Origin: Roseomonas sp. E05
GTDB lineage: Bacteria; Pseudomonadota; Alphaproteobacteria; Acetobacterales; Acetobacteraceae
Direction: 5' to 3'
Length of the DNA: 64,000 bases
Assembly: GCF_030063475.1 (NCBI RefSeq)
Contig: NZ_JASIRT010000015.1
Location: 36,342 to 100,341 of the forward strand
Notes under the pieces: generated by a model
The model's input: the letters and a program-made list of their open reading frames with translations, nothing else
Databases searched by the model: none
Told to the model about the DNA's origin: nothing
Program-made: the position numbers and the translations under genes
Shown here: piece after piece, positions 1-7,460 of the stretch
How positions within the stretch are numbered: position 1 is the stretch's first letter
Layout of the letters: the number at the start of each line of letters is the position of its first letter

Positions 1-939
1 GCCGAAGCCGCACCCGTGACGCTCAAGCTCGGGCACGCGACCTTCGAGGCCCATCCCTTCCATGACGCCTCCCTCCGCTTCAAGAAGGCGGTGGAGGAGA
101 TCTCCGGGGGGCAGGTGAAGGTTCAGATCTTCCCCGCCCGGCAGCTCGGCGACGTCAAGGAGCTGATGGAGGGCGTGCAGTTCGGCACCGTCGACATGAC
201 GGTGAACTCCTCCTCCGCCTTGGCGACCACCGTCCCCGCCATCGACGCCTTCCAGCTCCCGGGGGTGACCCGCAGCTACCCGCATTTCGCTCGCCTCGCA
301 GCCTCGCCCGAGGCGAAGGCCATCCTGCAGAAGCTGGAGCCGCACGGGATGGTGGGGCTCGGCCTCTATGACGGCGGCCGGCGGCACTTCCTCACCGTTG
401 ACAAGCCGGTCCGCTCGATGGCCGATTTCCACGGCCTCAAGACGCGCGTCGCGCCGTCGCGCCTGTTCCTGGACATGTGGAAGGCGGTGGGCGTCAACCC
501 GACCCCGATGAATTACGGCGAGGTCTACTCCGCCCTGGAGACCGGCACGCTGGATGCCGTCGAAATCAACCTCACCTCGATCGAGGCCGAGAAGTACTAC
601 GAGATCGCCCATAACGTGACGCTCACCGGGCACTACTTCTGGCCGGGTCTGCTGCTGATCAACAAGCGGCGCCTCGAGAAGCTCGGGGCAGAGCAGCAGA
701 AGGCCATCCGCGAGGCGGCCGACCGCGTCGTCGAACCGCAGGTGCTGACGGTGAAGGCGCTGGACGACAGGCTGGTGACGTCCTTCAAGGAGCGCGGCAT
801 GACGCTTGTCGAGCCCTCGGAGGCATTCGAGCAGAACTTCCGCTCCGCAGTGCAGCCGGTTGTCGAGACCTACAGCAAGAAGGACCCGGCGATCGCCGCC
901 TTTGTGGCCGCCGCGGACCGCCTGCCCTCCGGCGCCTGA
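1..939 (+). CDS. TRAP transporter substrate-binding protein (DctP family), 5' end outside window
   Basis: Periplasmic receptor of a tripartite ATP-independent periplasmic (TRAP) transporter; it captures an organic acid and hands it to the membrane subunits encoded next. The frame is open from base 1, where residues AEAAP look like the end of a signal peptide, so the true start lies upstream; the GTG at base 16 is only an internal valine. The mature chain begins VTLKLGHATFEAHPFHDAS, typical of DctP receptors, and carries the family region KTRVAPSRLFLDMW with the arginine that normally binds the substrate carboxylate, followed by GEVYSALETGTLDAVE. About 312 residues are visible, near full mature length. 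It is nine bases from the small permease gene. Family certain; substrate unknown. Confidence 0.93.
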   Translation, partial: AEAAPVTLKLGHATFEAHPFHDASLRFKKAVEEISGGQVKVQIFPARQLGDVKELMEGVQFGTVDMTVNSSSALATTVPAIDAFQLPGVTRSYPHFARLAASPEAKAILQKLEPHGMVGLGLYDGGRRHFLTVDKPVRSMADFHGLKTRVAPSRLFLDMWKAVGVNPTPMNYGEVYSALETGTLDAVEINLTSIEAEKYYEIAHNVTLTGHYFWPGLLLINKRRLEKLGAEQQKAIREAADRVVEPQVLTVKALDDRLVTSFKERGMTLVEPSEAFEQNFRSAVQPVVETYSKKDPAIAAFVAAADRLPSGA

Positions 940-948
940 GCGGCCTCC

Positions 949-1488
949 ATGTCCGAGCTTCTCCTCAGCGGCACAGCCCAGCCAGGCGCCGGCCGCGCGG
1001 CGCGCGCGCTTCGCATCTATCTGCAGATCCTGGAGCTTCTGGGCGCGGCGAGCATCGCCATGCTGGCCGTGGTCGCGGCGCTGCAGGTCTTCGCCCGCTA
1101 CGTGATGGGAGCTTCCCTGTCCTGGTCCGAGGAGCTGATGCGCTACCTCATGGTCTGGACGGTCTTCCTGCTGGCCGGCCTCGCCTATTCGCGCGGGGAG
1201 ATGCTGGGCATGCGCTTCGCGGTGGAGGCCCTGCCGGCATCGGCGGCGCGCGTGGTGGACGCCGCCGGGCGCCTGCTCATCGTCGCCTTCTGCCTCCTCG
1301 TCGCCTGGTACGGCTGGGACTTCGCCGACCGCACCAGCGCCCAGCAGGCGGTGGCCTTCGAGGTCTCGCTGTTCTGGGTGCACGTCTCGGTCGCGGTTGG
1401 CGGGCTGCTGATGGCCCTGCACGTGGCCCTGCACGGCGTGCTGCGCCACCTGGCGAGGGAAGGCCACCCCGAGGAGAGCGGGCTGTGA
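949..1488 (+). CDS. TRAP transporter small permease (DctQ family)
   Basis: The 179-residue small membrane subunit of the TRAP transporter. Four hydrophobic stretches are visible: residues about 25-50 (LLGAASIAMLAVVAALQVFAR), 63-83, 105-125 and 140-160, the usual four-helix DctQ topology. The sequence SWSEELMRYLMVWTVFLLAG is the conserved DctQ core. Its stop overlaps the start of the large permease gene by three bases (GTGA at 1485-1488), so the two are translationally coupled. It acts with the receptor upstream and the DctM subunit downstream to import an organic acid using an ion gradient. Confidence 0.92.
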   Translation: MSELLLSGTAQPGAGRAARALRIYLQILELLGAASIAMLAVVAALQVFARYVMGASLSWSEELMRYLMVWTVFLLAGLAYSRGEMLGMRFAVEALPASAARVVDAAGRLLIVAFCLLVAWYGWDFADRTSAQQAVAFEVSLFWVHVSVAVGGLLMALHVALHGVLRHLAREGHPEESGL

Positions 1489-2762
1489 TCTGGATGGGCC
1501 TCGCCTTTCTCGGCACGCTCCTGATGGGGCTGCCGATCGTCTTTGTCCTCGGCATCACCGGCGTCGCCTACTTCCTGGCGACGGACCAGCCGCATCTGCT
1601 GCTGGTGGTGCCGCAGCGCATGTTCGCGGGCATGGACCAGTTCGTGCTGCTCGCGGTGCCGCTCTTCGTGCTGGCCGGCAACATCATGGATGTGGGCGGC
1701 CTGACCCGCCGGCTGCTGAACTTCGCCAATTCGATCGTCGGCCGCTTCCGCGGCGGGGTCTCGCTCACCGCCATCTGGGGCAGCTTCCTGTTCGGCGGCG
1801 TCAGCGGTTCCGCGGCGGCCGACGCGGCGGCGCTCGGCTCCGTGCTGATCCCCGACATGAAGCGGCAGGGCTACAACGTGGACTACGCCGCCGGCCTGAT
1901 CGGCGTCAGCTCGGTGATGGCGCCGCTGGTGCCGCCCAGCATCGCCATGATCATCTACGGTGCGCTGAGCGGCACCTCCATCGCCCGCCTGCTCGTCGCC
2001 GGCCTGGCGCCCGGCTTCCTGCTCGCCACCTGCCTGACGGCCTATGCCATCTGGATCGCCCGGCGGCGCGGCTACCCGAAATTCGAGAGCGTCGGCCTGC
2101 ACGGCATCCTCGCCGCGGCCGCCGAAGCGCTTCCGGTTCTACTGCTGCCGGTCATCATCGTCGGCGGCATCCGCGGCGGCGTGTTCACCGCGACCGAGGC
2201 GGCGGCGGTCGCCGCGGTCTATGCCCTGCTGGTGGCGGGCCTCTACTATCGCGCGCTCAGCTGGGACTATCTGCGGCGGGCGCTGGTGGCCACCGCGGTC
2301 ACCACCGCCTCAATCTACCTGCTGGTGGGGATGGCCAACATCGCCGCCTTCATCTTCGCCATGGAGAGCCTGCCGCAGACCGTGGTGGACGGCCTGTTCG
2401 GCATTACCGAGAACCGCTTCCTCGTCCTGCTGCTGGTCAACCTGGCGCTGCTCGTGCTCGGCATGTTCCTCGACGCCGTGGGCGTGCTGATCCTGACGGT
2501 GCCGGCGCTGATGGGCATCGGCCAGGCGCTGGGGATGGACCCGGTGCATCTCGGCGTCATGGTGGTGTTCAACGTGCTGGTGGGCTTCACGACGCCGCCG
2601 GTCGGCATCTGCCTGTTCATCGTCGCCGGCATCGCCAAGCGGCCGATGGAGCGGGTCGCCCTGCAGTCGCTGCCGATGATCGGCATCGCCCTGCTGGTGC
2701 TGGCGGCGCTGGCGCTGGTGCCGCAGCTGGCGCTGTTCCTGCCCAACCTGATCGTCGGATGA
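1485..2762 (+). CDS. TRAP transporter large permease (DctM family)
   Basis: The 425-residue channel-forming subunit of the TRAP transporter, an ion-coupled symporter of the inner membrane. It is almost entirely hydrophobic, with about a dozen predicted helices, and holds the DctM hallmark around residues 100-160: FGGVSGSAAADAAALGSVLI and then SSVMAPLVPPSIAMIIYGAL. Length is normal for the family. The start is a GTG whose last two bases overlap the DctQ stop. The next gene starts 8 bases after its stop, so the transporter and the following enzymes very likely share a transcript. Confidence 0.95.
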   Translation: MIWMGLAFLGTLLMGLPIVFVLGITGVAYFLATDQPHLLLVVPQRMFAGMDQFVLLAVPLFVLAGNIMDVGGLTRRLLNFANSIVGRFRGGVSLTAIWGSFLFGGVSGSAAADAAALGSVLIPDMKRQGYNVDYAAGLIGVSSVMAPLVPPSIAMIIYGALSGTSIARLLVAGLAPGFLLATCLTAYAIWIARRRGYPKFESVGLHGILAAAAEALPVLLLPVIIVGGIRGGVFTATEAAAVAAVYALLVAGLYYRALSWDYLRRALVATAVTTASIYLLVGMANIAAFIFAMESLPQTVVDGLFGITENRFLVLLLVNLALLVLGMFLDAVGVLILTVPALMGIGQALGMDPVHLGVMVVFNVLVGFTTPPVGICLFIVAGIAKRPMERVALQSLPMIGIALLVLAALALVPQLALFLPNLIVG

Positions 2763-2769
2763 GGGCGCC

Positions 2770-3840
2770 ATGACCGCACGACTGGAAACCCGCATCGGCG
2801 GCCTCACGCTCCGCAACCCGCTGATCGCCGCCTCCGCCGAGCACATGATCGACCCGGAGAACCTCCGCGCGGCGATCCTCGCCGGGGCCGGCGCCGTGGT
2901 GGTGAAGTCCACCAACGAGTCCGAGGCGGCGAAGGAGCAATTGCGGCGCGCCGAATACGTCGCGCTCGACCACGACTGGAACCCGGTGCCCTGGCGGCCG
3001 GATGCGCCGCGCGACGTGACGCTGGCGACACGCTCGGGCCTCAGCCCGCTGCCCTTCGACCGCTGGCTGGAGCAGGCGGTGGCGCTGGACCGCTTCGCCG
3101 CGCGCCACGGCACGCTGCTGGTGGCCAGCCTCATCCTGGCGGACCTGGACACCGCGCTCGGCCTGGTGCGCCAGGTCGAGCAGGCCGGGCTGCGCGCCCT
3201 GGAGTTCAACATCGGCACGCCCTACGCCTCGCAGGCGGCGAAGGGCGCGGTCAGCACGGAACTGCTGCCCGAACGCGTGACGCATATCGTGAGCCGGGTG
3301 CGCGCCGTCACGAGACTGCCGCTCTGGATCAAGGTGACCGGGCAGAGCGAGCGGGTGCCCGAACTGGCCGGGGCGGCCATCGCGGCGGGCGCGGATTCGG
3401 TGGTCATGGCCGGGCGGCTGCTGGGCTTCCTGCCCGACCTCGAGACCTGCGCGCCGCTGCTGGGCACCAGCCTCGGCATCGGCGGCTACTGGAACCTGCC
3501 GCTGACCTGCCACTGGCTCGCCCTCAGCCGGGCGCGGCTTGGGCCGCAGGCGTCGCTGATCGGCATCAACGGCGCGCGGGACGGGCTGGACATGGCGCGC
3601 ATGATGCTGGCCGGCGCCTCCGCCGTGGGGATCGCCTCGCCCGTCATGCTGCGCGGTCCCGGCCTCATCGCGGAGAGCCTGGCGCAGCTGGAGGGCTACC
3701 TGGTCTCCAAGGATCTCACCGCGGCGCAACTGGTCGGCAGGGCGGCGGACCGCCGCCGCAGCTTCGCCGACATGCCGCCGCTCGACGACAACTGGCGCGC
3801 CTATGTCCCGCCCTTCCCGGCGGCCGGCAAGACGAACTGA
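2770..3840 (+). CDS. Dihydroorotate/dihydropyrimidine dehydrogenase-like FMN enzyme
   Basis: A 356-residue TIM-barrel flavoprotein of the class 1 dihydroorotate dehydrogenase / PreA type. The N-terminus (GGLTLRNPLIAASAEHM) matches the start of the barrel with the FMN-contacting strand, ALEFNIGTPYAS corresponds to the 'N-x-S/G-x-P' region, LPLWIKVTG to the strand with the flavin-binding lysine, and the C-terminal GASAVGIASPVMLRGPG to the phosphate-binding end. It has no ferredoxin domain, unlike PreA, and no PreT partner is adjacent. Relatives reduce cyclic imides or pyrimidines, but pathway and substrate here are unknown. Cotranscription with a TRAP transporter and a hydrolase-like protein argues for catabolism rather than pyrimidine synthesis. 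Confidence 0.8.
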   Translation: MTARLETRIGGLTLRNPLIAASAEHMIDPENLRAAILAGAGAVVVKSTNESEAAKEQLRRAEYVALDHDWNPVPWRPDAPRDVTLATRSGLSPLPFDRWLEQAVALDRFAARHGTLLVASLILADLDTALGLVRQVEQAGLRALEFNIGTPYASQAAKGAVSTELLPERVTHIVSRVRAVTRLPLWIKVTGQSERVPELAGAAIAAGADSVVMAGRLLGFLPDLETCAPLLGTSLGIGGYWNLPLTCHWLALSRARLGPQASLIGINGARDGLDMARMMLAGASAVGIASPVMLRGPGLIAESLAQLEGYLVSKDLTAAQLVGRAADRRRSFADMPPLDDNWRAYVPPFPAAGKTN

Positions 3841-3853
3841 GGAGACAGAATCC

Positions 3854-4789
3854 ATGAAGGCCCAGATCACCGGCGGAACGACGGAAACCCTGGAGCGGCT
3901 TGCCCGGATCGACCGCCTCATGCAGGGCGCGGTGGACCTGCACATCCACAGCGGCCCCTCCCTGATGCCGCGCAAGATCGACCACGTCCAGGCGGTGCAG
4001 CAGGCCGACGCCGCCGGCATGGCGGCGATCCTGCTGAAGGACCACTACTACCCGACGATGCCGATCGCGCACCTGATGAACGCCCATCACGCGCGGAAGG
4101 TGAAGGTGCTCAGTGCCATCGTGCTGAACGCCCCGCTGGGCGGACTGAACCCCTCGGCGGTGGATTATGCGCTCAGGCAGGGCGCCAGCATCGTCTGGAT
4201 GCCGACGGCGCACGCGCTCAACCACATCGAGCACGACCGCAAGGATGCCGAATTCAAGAACAAGTTCCCCACCAACACCAAGAAGACCCGCGAGGTCGAG
4301 GGGATGACGCTGGTGGACGAGACCGGCACCGTGCGCGACGCGGTGAAGGAGATCCTCGACATGATCGCGGAGGCGGATGCCACCGTCTCCGCCGGGCACC
4401 ACCACATCCGCGAGGCCTTTCCCTTCTATGAGGAGGCCCGCAGGCGCGGCGTGCGGCGCCTGTTCCTGAACCACCCCACCTACGTCAACGAAGGCACGAT
4501 GGCGGACATCCGCAGCCTCGTCTCGATGGGGGTGAAGATGGAGCATTCCATCTGCATGTTCGTCCCCTGCGGCTTCCAGCAGATGGACACCGACCACCTG
4601 CGCGCCGTGATCGAGGCGGGCGGGGTGGGGAACACCTTCTTCGGCTCCGATCTCGGCCAGAACGGCAATCCCACCCCGGTCGAGGGCTTCCGCCAGATCA
4701 TCGCCATGCTGCTCGACCTCGGCTATGGCGAGGACGATGTGCGCGCCATGGTCTCCACCAACGCCAAGAGCCTGATGGGCCTGGAATGA
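3854..4789 (+). CDS. DUF6282 family protein, amidohydrolase-like
   Basis: A 311-residue protein that I recognise as a DUF6282-type member of the metal-dependent hydrolase fold. Residues 28-36 read DLHIHSGPS, the HxH pair of the amidohydrolase metal site; SAGHHHIREAF lies near residue 180, NHPTYVN near 205 and GSDLGQNGNP near 270, supplying the later histidines and the aspartate expected at the barrel ends. I chose the ATG at 3854 because GGAGACAG sits 8-13 bases before it; a longer in-frame reading from 3803 would overlap the previous gene. Its role is not established; a hydrolytic ring or amide cleavage coupled to the neighbouring flavoprotein is an inference. Confidence 0.82.
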   Translation: MKAQITGGTTETLERLARIDRLMQGAVDLHIHSGPSLMPRKIDHVQAVQQADAAGMAAILLKDHYYPTMPIAHLMNAHHARKVKVLSAIVLNAPLGGLNPSAVDYALRQGASIVWMPTAHALNHIEHDRKDAEFKNKFPTNTKKTREVEGMTLVDETGTVRDAVKEILDMIAEADATVSAGHHHIREAFPFYEEARRRGVRRLFLNHPTYVNEGTMADIRSLVSMGVKMEHSICMFVPCGFQQMDTDHLRAVIEAGGVGNTFFGSDLGQNGNPTPVEGFRQIIAMLLDLGYGEDDVRAMVSTNAKSLMGLE

Positions 4790-5082
4790 GCGACGCCTTC
4801 CGCCGCCGGCTGCGCGCGGGGGAGGTGCGGCCCGGCACCTTCCCCGGAACGCCGGCCGCCTGCCAGGCCGAGTGGCCCGGGTTGAGGGAGCGGGACTTCG
4901 CCGCCCCCGGCGCCACCGGCCCGTCCTCCCAGGCCGCGCCTTTGCCGGAGATGGGCATCACCGCCTTCGTCCCCGGCTCCGCCCCCAGCCTGCTGGCGGC
5001 AGCGGCGCGCCGGGAGAAAGCCTGGCTCCTTGGTCCCGCTGCGGCGGAGTACGCGCCCGCCCCGGCCGGGGCCGCCCCGTGA
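4786..5082 (+). CDS. Small protein of unknown function (possible remnant)
   Basis: A 98-residue reading frame whose ATG overlaps the DUF6282 stop (ATGA at 4786-4789), the coupling used throughout this window. The N-terminus (FRRRLRAGEVRPGTFPGTP) faintly recalls the start of HpcH/HpaI aldolases, and VPGSAPSLLAAA the middle of such enzymes, but no catalytic residues are present and the product is far too short. It could be a genuine small subunit, a decayed aldolase gene or a spurious frame. Position and coupling are the only support. Confidence 0.45.
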   Translation: MSDAFRRRLRAGEVRPGTFPGTPAACQAEWPGLRERDFAAPGATGPSSQAAPLPEMGITAFVPGSAPSLLAAAARREKAWLLGPAAAEYAPAPAGAAP

Positions 5083-5106
5083 ACCCCAACCGCGGAGACG
5101 CCGACC

Positions 5107-6021
5107 ATGTATGACGCATCCGACGCCCGGGCGGGCCTCGCCCCCGCCCGCGCCGCAGCCCAGCCCGTCGCGCTCGCCGGCGCCGGCTACGCCAAGTTCT
5201 ACGAGATGCCGCCGCAGGAGACCTCGGAGCTCGCCCGCAGCTGGTACGCCCGGGGCCAGAACTTCGTCGTGGCCTATACCGAGGCCGAAGCCGGCGCCGT
5301 CCTGGAGCGGAAGGAGCAGCCGGACGAGTACGTGCTGCTGCTGCCCGACCCAGAGACGCGCGTGGAGGTGACGACAGCAGATGGCACCGAAACCCTCTCC
5401 GGTTTCCGGCTGGCCTTCGTGCCGCCGGGCCCCAGCCGCGTTCGCGTGCTGAGCGGCGGGCGGATCGTCCGCCTGGTCACGACGGCCTCCGCCGATCTGG
5501 CGGCACGCTGCGCGAACGCCGCCTCCTACGCGACGCCGCATCCCAACGTGGCGCCGCTGCAGCCCTGGCCCGCCCCGCCGGACGGCTACAAGCTGCGGAG
5601 CTACTCGCTGGATGTCCCGCCGGAGAAGGGGCGCTTCGGCCGGATCTGGCGCTGCACCACCTTCATGGTGAACTGGCTGGAGGTCTATGAGGGCCCGCGC
5701 GATCCGAGCAAGCTCTCGCCGCACCACCATGATGACTTCGAGCAGTGCTCGCTGGCCCTGAAGGGGGAGTTCATCCACCACCTGCGCTGGCCCTGGCTGC
5801 CGGACAAGGCGCAGTGGCGGGATGACGATCACGAGCACTGCGGCACGCCTTCCGTCGCCATCATCCCGCCTCCCTCGGTTCACACGACGGAGTCGGTCGG
5901 CCCGGGTGACAATCAGCTGGTGGACATCTTCTGCCCGCCCCGCACCGACTTCTCGCTCAAGCAGGGCTGGGTGCTCAACGCTGCCGACTACCCGATGCCC
6001 GCCGACATTGCAGGGACCTGA
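5107..6021 (+). CDS. Two-domain cupin protein of unknown function
   Basis: A 304-residue soluble protein with two cupin-like halves. The second half carries a metal-binding cupin signature: HHHDDFEQ at residues 206-213 (histidines and the glutamate of motif 1), then [18 protein letters not shown] with histidine 259 of motif 2. The first half (residues 50-130, [13 protein letters not shown] and [11 protein letters not shown]) has the beta-strand pattern but no clear metal ligands. It ends the TRAP/DHOD/DUF6282 gene set and probably acts on an intermediate of that pathway or senses it; the reaction cannot be told. The start at 5107 is preceded by GCGGAGAC. Confidence 0.7.
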   Translation: MYDASDARAGLAPARAAAQPVALAGAGYAKFYEMPPQETSELARSWYARGQNFVVAYTEAEAGAVLERKEQPDEYVLLLPDPETRVEVTTADGTETLSGFRLAFVPPGPSRVRVLSGGRIVRLVTTASADLAARCANAASYATPHPNVAPLQPWPAPPDGYKLRSYSLDVPPEKGRFGRIWRCTTFMVNWLEVYEGPRDPSKLSPHHHDDFEQCSLALKGEFIHHLRWPWLPDKAQWRDDDHEHCGTPSVAIIPPPSVHTTESVGPGDNQLVDIFCPPRTDFSLKQGWVLNAADYPMPADIAGT

Positions 6022-6374
6022 AGCTGAAAGCGTCCGGATGGAGCCGCGGATGGCTTTGGCCGGGGCTGGCGCTCCGGCCGTCGCCCCGGGCTTCATCTGC
6101 CGAACAGAGGAGGATGGGGGCGGCTCCTGCGGGCGCCGCCCGAGCATGTATCAAGAAGGCGGTTTGAAAGAGAAAGTGGGCTTGCCCCTCACGTCGCAGG
6201 ACAAGCCGGCACTGCGGCCCAGGGGTGCCGCGCGACATGTCCTCGGCCGCCGCCTCGCACACAGTCCGCCCGGCAAGCGGACACGCCTGCCGCTGCTCCT
6301 GGCGCCGGTCGGAGGGCGGCAATCGCCCTGCCCCGGGGGGCGGGCTGATGGCCGCCATGGTGGGGAAGGCGCCC
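6022..6374. other. Convergent intergenic region with one stem-loop
   Basis: This 353-base gap separates the + strand TRAP gene set from the end of the - strand operon. Apart from the inverted repeat GGGCGGC (6118-6124) / GCCGCCC (6135-6141), which may act as a terminator hairpin, I see no credible gene, promoter or RNA in it. Confidence 0.5.
6118..6141. terminator. Possible bidirectional terminator stem-loop
   Basis: Perfect 7-bp inverted repeat GGGCGGC / GCCGCCC with a 10-base loop between convergent genes. There is no T-run, so termination by this hairpin alone is uncertain. Confidence 0.35.
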
Positions 6375-7460
6375 TCACGCGGCCAGTGGATCCGCCTTCT
6401 CCAGGAAACGGCTCCGGTGCAGCGCGGCGGAGCCATAGGCATTCGCCAGCACCATGGCCTTGCGCAGGAAGAGGCCGATATCGTGCTCGTCGGTGTAGCC
6501 GATGGCGCCGTGCATCTGCACCGCCTCGCGCGTGACCAGCATCGCCGCCTCGGCGGTGCGCGCCTTGGCGCGCGAGATGGCGGCGCAGGCCGTGCCGGGC
6601 GGGGCGCCGGCATCCAGGCTGCGCGCCGCGCCCTCCACGCTCGCGCGGCTCAGCGCGATCTGGATCCGCAGGTCCGCCGCGCGATGCTGCAGGGCCTGGA
6701 AGCTGCCCAGCGGCTTGCCGAACTGCTGGCGCGTGCGCAGGTAGTCGAGCATCATGGCGAAGGCGCGCTCCATCAGCCCGAGCAGGCCGGCCGCGGTGGT
6801 CAGCGCCGCCTCCTCCAGCGCCATGGCCAGCGCCGCGCCGACATCGCCATGCAGGCGCCGCGCGCCCGACAGGTCGGGCTCCAGGGTGCCGATATTGCCG
6901 CCATCCTGGGTGCGCTGCAGGCGCAGGGCCTGCCCCGCGGCGGGAAGGGCGTAGAGCGCCAGCGCACCGCCTTCCGCGACGGGGACCAGCAGGGTCTCCG
7001 CCCCGGCGGCCTGCGGCAGGAAGAGCCGCGCCGCGCCGGGCGTGCCGGGCGCTTCCAGGCTGTCCGGCGCCTCCTGCCAGGCGGTCAGCACCAGGCTGCG
7101 CCCCTCCAGCAGCGCGGGGAGCAGGCTCTCGTCGCCGGCGGCGGCCAGCAGCCGGGCGGAGAGCGCGCCGGCCACCAGCGGCTCGGGCGCCAGGGCCTGG
7201 CCCAGTTCCTCCGCCAGCGCGCAGGCCTCGGCCATGCCAAGCCCGAAGCCGCCATGCGCCTCGGGCACGCGCAGGCCGATCCAGCCCTGCTCGCCCATGG
7301 CCCGCCAGACGGCCGGATCATAGCCGGGATCGGCATAGCGCAGCGCCCGCACCCGGGCGAAGTCGCCGTGCCGGGGTGCCAGGCCGGCGGCGCTCTCGCG
7401 GATCATGCGGACCGATTCCCGCCGCTCCGCCTCGGCCTGCTCCATCATGCCGTCCATCAT
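6375..7460 (-). CDS. Acyl-CoA dehydrogenase family protein
   Basis: A 361-residue flavoprotein that would introduce a double bond alpha-beta to a CoA thioester. The C-terminal half is typical of the family: LRTRQQFGKPLGSFQALQH near residues 235-253 and VQMHGAIGYTDEHDIGLFLRKA near 325, which line the FAD and the helix bundle. The N-terminal half (GLRVPEAHGGFGLGMAEACALAEELG) is also recognisable. It is the last gene of the - strand operon and its start overlaps the stop of the acyl-CoA synthetase gene by four bases. It pairs with the second dehydrogenase at 10785, and the two may form a heteromeric enzyme, as happens with short paralogs of this kind. Confidence 0.9.
   Translation of the reverse strand: MMDGMMEQAEAERRESVRMIRESAAGLAPRHGDFARVRALRYADPGYDPAVWRAMGEQGWIGLRVPEAHGGFGLGMAEACALAEELGQALAPEPLVAGALSARLLAAAGDESLLPALLEGRSLVLTAWQEAPDSLEAPGTPGAARLFLPQAAGAETLLVPVAEGGALALYALPAAGQALRLQRTQDGGNIGTLEPDLSGARRLHGDVGAALAMALEEAALTTAAGLLGLMERAFAMMLDYLRTRQQFGKPLGSFQALQHRAADLRIQIALSRASVEGAARSLDAGAPPGTACAAISRAKARTAEAAMLVTREAVQMHGAIGYTDEHDIGLFLRKAMVLANAYGSAALHRSRFLEKADPLAA

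Noticed and set aside
2770..3840. Biosynthetic dihydroorotate dehydrogenase (pyrD)
   Set aside because: Context is a TRAP-linked catabolic set and the sequence is divergent from PyrD, so a pyrD symbol is not justified.
4723..6147. 474-codon - strand frame opposite the cupin gene
   Set aside because: Low-complexity Gly/Arg/Ala product; the + strand has a recognisable cupin motif and coupled starts.
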